The translations under genes and the position numbers were made by a program. A model generated the notes under the pieces. It searched no databases. It was not told the DNA's origin and worked only from the letters and a program-made list of their open reading frames with translations. Shown piece after piece: positions 18,001 to 21,033 of a DNA stretch of 21,033 bases. This DNA is from Bacillota bacterium (GTDB lineage: Bacteria; Bacillota; Dehalobacteriia; UBA4068). Numbering within the stretch: position 1 is the stretch's first letter; each line of letters starts with the position of its first letter. Location of the stretch: NCBI GenBank assembly GCA_009778255.1, contig WRKD01000211.1, positions 1-21,033 of the forward strand, given 5' to 3'.

Positions 18001-18369
18001 ATTATAGCGTTCGTCACCGTCGGCATAACATTCGAAAACAATGCCTAAAGTGAAAGATTGAGCCGTAATGTCGTCAAAAAATTCGCAAGCGATATAGGTG
18101 TTGAAGGCTTTGCCTTTGCGGGAATTGGGATTATGGGGAAACTTATTAGCACGCAGGTAAACCTGCAAGGAGCGCTGAGAGCTTTCGTTGGCGGCTTTGT
18201 TGAAGTTGCGAGAACTTACCTCGCCCAATAATACTATCATCAAGGCGTCGATAAATGTTGATTTACCAGAGGCGTTCTTGCCGGTCAGATAGTTTACATC
18301 CTCGAAATCCAGCAAAAGCTTATCATAATAGAACCAATGGATCAACAGCACCTTCTTCAGCTTCTTCAT
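14998..18369 (-). CDS. jetC: Wadjet system SMC-like ATPase JetC
   Basis: A 1123-aa MukB/SMC-type ATPase, the motor of loop extrusion in the JetABC complex. Walker A is GKNASGKST (30-38). Long charged coiled-coil stretches lie at about 240-370 and 690-830, flanking a central hinge-like region. The ABC signature appears as DSGGEMQ near residue 1015, and Walker B with its following residues reads LIVFDEAFNKMD near 1050. Both ends of the ATPase head are therefore present and the gene is full length. The ATG at 18369 has a GGAGAGGAG site and overlaps jetB by 47 bases. It overlaps jetD by 8 bases at the other end. Family assignment is firm. Confidence 0.95.
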   Translation of the reverse strand: MKKLKKVLLIHWFYYDKLLLDFEDVNYLTGKNASGKSTFIDALMIVLLGEVSSRNFNKAANESSQRSLQVYLRANKFPHNPNSRKGKAFNTYIACEFFDDITAQSFTLGIVFECYADGDERYNFFTFDGPIPGNCFITGQKPMDISELRNYLRTEYKTRQEMYDSNKKYRAAIKAKWNVHVDQIFSLLKKGVFFKPIDNIQQFITENVCDLPDKPDIVAMQQNIQDYKYQEQLAKKHTQRQERLQIISELYYSSERALDTKIAHEYLKARAEKEIQDGLVEQYENELQNYTEKLAAISYNYDESIKRIEDLGNQRDQLLTEKLGSDIYKEQARLEQLKMELEAEQQRLEDEMKKTANNIRVEAFRWGSYCAKLLEATWPDQVEYEDLQSVADDLKRALATIEQFTMYEFGATDMAVFTGLQHTMRAFTALLRENYYRLNECCLEKRQTLDEAVITMKKLEQGIKDYNPKLLELKERIELYLTDQAGDNVKVEILADLLEINDPEWQRAIEGYLHNQKFHLLVAPQHYDAALRVYDEIKHVLYGFGLVDIGKLRQKKQLQVQPDSLAAKISTDNDLARDYIAYLLGRVICCPRREELRQHVTAITAEGMLYQSFVSRALSPKLMDNCYIGQFALVRRRALLAEKIKSWQAEYTQLNSLHALLAEQQGKDLLFNDHFMQETLGVMPQKDQRRQEIIRENQAILNRLDQLDLDWISRLEKKISLVEQQIKETEFSKDECARAEGECRTRIERLEEELLPHHRQEREIKETVLSMGFSEQYAAEVGDARYLEELKRLKSPGRVLKNFGDSLEQSAKAYDRSRDALVNARREYVNSFPPCSYQPDALHNEEFAAELKLLQEVMLPQYQEKIRKARESALEQFQNDFLAKIKTNIDSVKQQVKDLNKALKKTWFGADQYQFIVECNPDYADYYNMIMDPNLMEDNEGLFTLAFQDKYGHLIESLFTQIVASDDKLLNARQQSELQENIERYTDYRTYLHFDLETTDQNDNVEFLSKTLKTDSGGEMQTPFYIAMLASFAQVYRVHDTGNFGNTLRLIVFDEAFNKMDSERIVQCVRQFRRLNLQAIFCTPPDKLPDIMPEADRTLLALKEGYTMQILPWSKNIEAKVNE

Positions 18370-18973
18370 CCGCCTTCTCCTCTCCGCTTTTTTTCATTTG
18401 CTCTATCAAGACTTGCATTTTTTCTGGGGAAACCGCAGTCAGGATGGTAGGGAGGATGGCAAACCTGCCGGTTGCTTCGGAATACTTGCCGTCTATCCGC
18501 ACGATGATATTGTGATTTTCCAGCAACTTAAGGGAGCGCTTGATTTCATCCATATTAGGCTTCTGACGAAATATACTAAAATCCGCAACTACTTTTTCCA
18601 GAAGATCGCGCACCGCACATAAAACATCCTGATGCAACCCGGCGCGTTCACTATTCTCGTCATAGATCAGGCGTAAGACCAAAAGAATGCCCGTACTAAC
18701 TCTACCCATAACCAGCCGGTTTGCTTCCAAACGATTTGAAACGTAAAAATAACCGTGAAATTCGTCTTGATATATATCCCATTCCAAAAAAGAAAGATAA
18801 CCCCGCACCGTATTAAGGTAGCGTACTAAAAAAGTATATTCAGGGTTATTGACATGAACGCCATCCTTATATATATCGCGCACCACAAAAGTATTGCCTA
18901 AAAGGTGGTTGCATACGGAGGAAAAGAGTTCCTGTTCTTTAGCGGAAAAACCTTCGATAATCGAGTAGTCCAT
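18323..18973 (-). CDS. jetB: Wadjet system subunit JetB (MukE-like, DUF4194-like)
   Basis: A 216-aa accessory subunit. In Wadjet, JetB is the MukE-like winged-helix (KITE) protein that binds the JetA kleisin and the JetC heads. Visible pattern: an N-terminal helical part (EGFSAKEQELFSSVCNHLL), a region GYLSFLEWDIYQDEFHGYFYV typical of the family, and a winged-helix-like middle (LRLIYDEN). The C-terminus is highly acidic (GEEKADEEAEEGA). It starts at the base right after the jetA stop, with AAGGAG in the jetA 3' end as its ribosome binding site, and overlaps jetC by 47 bases. Identification rests partly on its place between jetA and jetC. Confidence 0.9.
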   Translation of the reverse strand: MDYSIIEGFSAKEQELFSSVCNHLLGNTFVVRDIYKDGVHVNNPEYTFLVRYLNTVRGYLSFLEWDIYQDEFHGYFYVSNRLEANRLVMGRVSTGILLVLRLIYDENSERAGLHQDVLCAVRDLLEKVVADFSIFRQKPNMDEIKRSLKLLENHNIIVRIDGKYSEATGRFAILPTILTAVSPEKMQVLIEQMKKSGEEKADEEAEEGAVDPLVLL

Positions 18974-20374
18974 TTATTTCTCCTTCTTACGTTCGAAACG
19001 GATTTGCGGGATTGTATAGATACCGGCTTCTACCTCTCCTGGCAATACAGCAGTATTATAGGCATGCGAACCTTCGTCAAGGCTGGAAACAAGCAAAAGC
19101 GATATAATATAAGAAATATCATCGTTTACATTCAAATCCCGCGAAAAAGCCACCTCGCGGTCTTGCATAAAACTATTCATAAACGCCAGCAAATTCGGCT
19201 TGCTATAAGGGCTGTTGACTAAATAGTCATATTCCGTTATTTTATCCGATAGGTCAACTGTATCTACATTTAGCAATACGGGGTCTTGCCTGCTTCTCTT
19301 TTCTGCGTTGCGGCGCACATATAAACTTTTTTCTGATAAAAAGGTCTGTTCGTACAGGTGAAAAACAGCTTGTATCCTTTCCGGCAATTCATCGTCTTGA
19401 GGATTTTCTGTCAACTTGTTCAGTAAATAAACCAAGTTTCCCCGTACTGTGCGGTCATTGTTGGTAAGCGTTTCGATTTTTTGCGTAGTGGAACGCGTAT
19501 AACGCCGAACTTTTGCATCGATTTCGTTTAAATATTCCTGCTCAAAGCATTCATAGCTTTCCTTGATAAAAAAGATCTTATCGATAATATCGTGCCGACA
19601 TTCCTCCCAGGAAGCAAAACGCTTTTCTTGCAGCGCCTGCCGGGCCATCCCAGCTATAATTTCCTCGTGCTCTAACCACGAGTCTAATATTTGCTTAATT
19701 GGGATACGGTATTTAGGCACGGAATCCTTGATCTTTAAGGGGCGGATATGTGCTTCCATAATTCTTTGCAGAAAATCATCGAAGTGAGCTGCCAGTACAT
19801 CATTGACATCTTTCATATCTATTTGCTGTTGGAAATAACGGTTAATATTATGATAAACTGTTTTTAGCATCTTAATAAGCGCTTGTGTCTTATCGTAAGC
19901 CCCGTAAAGGGCCATTAGCTTTTCATAAATGTCTTCGCCTTCATTTGCAAGTTTTAATGCTGAATATGTTTCATACACATAGGAAAATCCACTTTCCGAT
20001 TTGGGCCTGAGCAAAGACGAGAACAATTCTAATAGTTTTATGCTATAATCCGGAATAATAATATAAAAATCCGAAAAATCTTCTTTTCTTTCTCTGTCTA
20101 TCCACCCCTTTTCCCTCAGCCTGCGAATAAGAAAACGGGCGCGGCCGGAAATATCTTGTACTTCTTCCTCATATATCCCTTCATCCTCAAAATCTAGTCG
20201 TGCTAAATCATTTTCGAGACGATTGCGTAACATGGAAAAATACATGTCCTCGGAGATTTTTAGCCGGTCTTGAAATGCGTCATAAAGCACCAATAACGCA
20301 TCCGCGTAGATGGAGCGGTTGGGAGAAGCCAAAATAGAGAATAGTTCCGACGGTACGATGTCGAATAATTTCAT
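18974..20374 (-). CDS. jetA: Wadjet system subunit JetA (MukF-like kleisin)
   Basis: A 466-aa kleisin-like subunit that bridges the JetC heads. The family N-terminus is recognisable (MKLFDIVPSELFSILAS...YADALLVLYDAF), followed by a winged-helix-like region (RFLIRRLREKGWIDRE), long helices, and a C-terminal part ending in EVEAGIYTIPQIRFERKKEK. The ATG at 20374 is chosen because homology starts there and the GAGGAG at 20382-20387 lies 7 bases upstream. A longer form from 20410 would only read out of frame through the ftsY end. The ribosome binding site is made of the last two ftsY codons, and the ATG lies inside the 24-bp direct repeat. Confidence 0.92.
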   Translation of the reverse strand: MKLFDIVPSELFSILASPNRSIYADALLVLYDAFQDRLKISEDMYFSMLRNRLENDLARLDFEDEGIYEEEVQDISGRARFLIRRLREKGWIDRERKEDFSDFYIIIPDYSIKLLELFSSLLRPKSESGFSYVYETYSALKLANEGEDIYEKLMALYGAYDKTQALIKMLKTVYHNINRYFQQQIDMKDVNDVLAAHFDDFLQRIMEAHIRPLKIKDSVPKYRIPIKQILDSWLEHEEIIAGMARQALQEKRFASWEECRHDIIDKIFFIKESYECFEQEYLNEIDAKVRRYTRSTTQKIETLTNNDRTVRGNLVYLLNKLTENPQDDELPERIQAVFHLYEQTFLSEKSLYVRRNAEKRSRQDPVLLNVDTVDLSDKITEYDYLVNSPYSKPNLLAFMNSFMQDREVAFSRDLNVNDDISYIISLLLVSSLDEGSHAYNTAVLPGEVEAGIYTIPQIRFERKKEK

Positions 20375-20395
20375 ACGTTTACTCCTCGAACAGCG
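20372..20395. repeat. Right copy of the 24-bp direct repeat (ftsY 3' end / jetA start)
   Basis: This is identical to 13647-13670 in the same orientation, 6725 bp away. It spans the last five sense/stop codons of ftsY and the start codon of jetA. The repeat ends exactly at the first base of the jetA ATG, and the bases outside it differ at both ends. Together with the left copy it frames the jetABCD operon and nothing else. Confidence 0.88.
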
Positions 20396-21032
20396 CCGCA
20401 ATGAATTCACTTGGCTCGAAAGGCCGCAGGTCTTCCACGCTTTCGCCCACGCCTATCATTTTCACCGGCAGGCCGCTTTCATGGCTGATGCCCACCACCG
20501 CGCCACCTTTAGCTGTGCCGTCTAATTTGGTGAGGATTAATCCGGATAGAGCAACCGCCTCGCCGAACAGCTTTGCCTGAGAAATCGCGTTTTGCCCTGT
20601 GCCGCCGTCCAGCACCAGCAGATTTTCCAGATGAGCCTCGGCGGCTTCACGTTCTACCACCCGCGCTATTTTAGAAAGCTCCGCCATCAGGTTGGTTTTA
20701 TTCTGTAGACGTCCGGCGGTATCGATCAGTAGCAAATCTATTCTGCGAGATTTAGCCGCGGCGATGGCGTCGAAGACTACCGCCGCCGGGTCGGCTCCTT
20801 CGCCTTGTCGTATTAATTCAACCCCGGCGCGTTCGGCCCACACCGCCAACTGATCGGCTGCGGCGGCGCGGAAGGTATCGGCGGCGGCCAGCAGCACACG
20901 CAGACCGGCGGTTTTATAATGGGCGGCCAGCTTGCCTAAGGTGGTAGTCTTGCCCACTCCGTTCACGCCGGTGATAATGAAGATATTCAGCCGCCCCGCC
21001 TGCGGCGCAAGCTGCCCCGCGCCTTCTATTTG
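20379..21032 (-). CDS. ftsY: Signal recognition particle receptor FtsY (5' partial)
   Basis: The C-terminal 217 residues of the SRP receptor GTPase that docks ribosome-SRP complexes at the membrane; the frame is open to the window edge, so the N-terminus lies outside. NG-domain motifs are all present: G1 [26 protein letters not shown]3 [13 protein letters not shown]4 [11 protein letters not shown] and the closing [17 protein letters not shown] Met codon in MNGVGKT is internal (a GTG within G1), not the start. The natural C-terminus ALFEE is kept despite the adjoining insertion. jetA begins 4 bases after the stop. Confidence 0.97.
   Translation of the reverse strand, partial: QIEGAGQLAPQAGRLNIFIITGVNGVGKTTTLGKLAAHYKTAGLRVLLAAADTFRAAAADQLAVWAERAGVELIRQGEGADPAAVVFDAIAAAKSRRIDLLLIDTAGRLQNKTNLMAELSKIARVVEREAAEAHLENLLVLDGGTGQNAISQAKLFGEAVALSGLILTKLDGTAKGGAVVGISHESGLPVKMIGVGESVEDLRPFEPSEFIAALFEE
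20382..20387 (-). promoter_or_regulatory. jetA ribosome binding site within the ftsY 3' end
   Basis: GAGGAG, the codons for the last two glutamates of FtsY, lies 7 bases before the jetA ATG with the ftsY stop codon between them. This ties jetA translation to that of ftsY and decides the jetA start. The same GAGGAG...ATG arrangement recurs at the left repeat. Confidence 0.75.
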
Positions 21033-21033
21033 C

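Noticed and set aside
14998..18369. JetC as chromosomal Smc or MukB of the condensin system
   Set aside because: The order with JetA, JetB and the TOPRIM protein JetD and the MukB-like length and signature fit Wadjet; chromosomal smc would be paired with ftsY or scpAB and lacks a JetD partner.
20372..20395. tRNA-type integrase attachment site
   Set aside because: There is no tRNA and no integrase gene in the window; the repeat lies in a protein-coding 3' end, so only a non-committal direct-repeat call is supported.
20375..20410. Longer jetA start 12 codons upstream
   Set aside because: Those codons overlap the ftsY 3' end out of frame, have no ribosome binding site, and are absent from the family N-terminus.

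Overview
The window looks like a chromosomal segment of a bacterium of the Bacillota (Clostridia- or Negativicutes-like; the species cannot be read from the sequence). The reasons are strong GGAGG-type ribosome binding sites, the plsX-acpP-rnc and ftsY genes of the classic phospholipid/RNase III/SRP-receptor region, an NfnA-NfnB electron-bifurcating pair, a DegP-like membrane protease next to an OmpR/HisKA two-component system, and moderate GC content that varies from gene to gene.

Layout. Left part, + strand (1-3852): the 3' portion of an HtrA-type serine protease that starts before the window, with a cytoplasmic tract of at least 29 glutamines from a perfect hexanucleotide repeat; a long hairpin; then a response regulator and a sensor histidine kinase. 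Everything to the right is on the minus strand. Read in the direction of transcription from the right edge, it runs: ftsY (5' truncated by the window), jetA-jetB-jetC-jetD (a complete Wadjet plasmid-defence operon), an MTA/SAH-deaminase-like amidohydrolase (mtaD-like), a NirJ2-like radical SAM/SPASM protein, a FecCD-type importer (binding lipoprotein, permease, ATPase), an 83-bp remnant of an mtaD-like gene, plsX, acpP, rnc, nfnA, nfnB.

Two accessory blocks appear to have been placed into a housekeeping ftsY-mtaD-plsX-acpP-rnc backbone. The Wadjet operon is framed by a perfect 24-bp direct repeat made from the last codons of ftsY plus a few downstream bases. Deleting one repeat and the 6.7 kb between them rebuilds a continuous ftsY to mtaD junction. 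The insertion leaves ftsY intact and uses the GAGGAG of its last two codons as the jetA ribosome binding site. The radical SAM/importer block lies between intact mtaD and plsX. At its far end is a fragment matching mtaD codons 189-215 at 78 of 83 bases, and all five differences are synonymous. No transposase, integrase, tRNA or CRISPR array is visible.

How the genes work together: Wadjet (MukBEF-like JetABC plus the TOPRIM nuclease JetD) is expected to recognise and cut circular plasmids. The radical SAM gene and importer suggest tetrapyrrole or iron-complex acquisition. NfnAB couples NADH, ferredoxin and NADP pools. HtrA with its neighbouring two-component system suggests envelope-stress handling. 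Other unusual items are a 4 x 21-bp helically phased tandem repeat rich in GTATAC between jetD and mtaD, and a 13-bp inverted repeat upstream of the importer operon.
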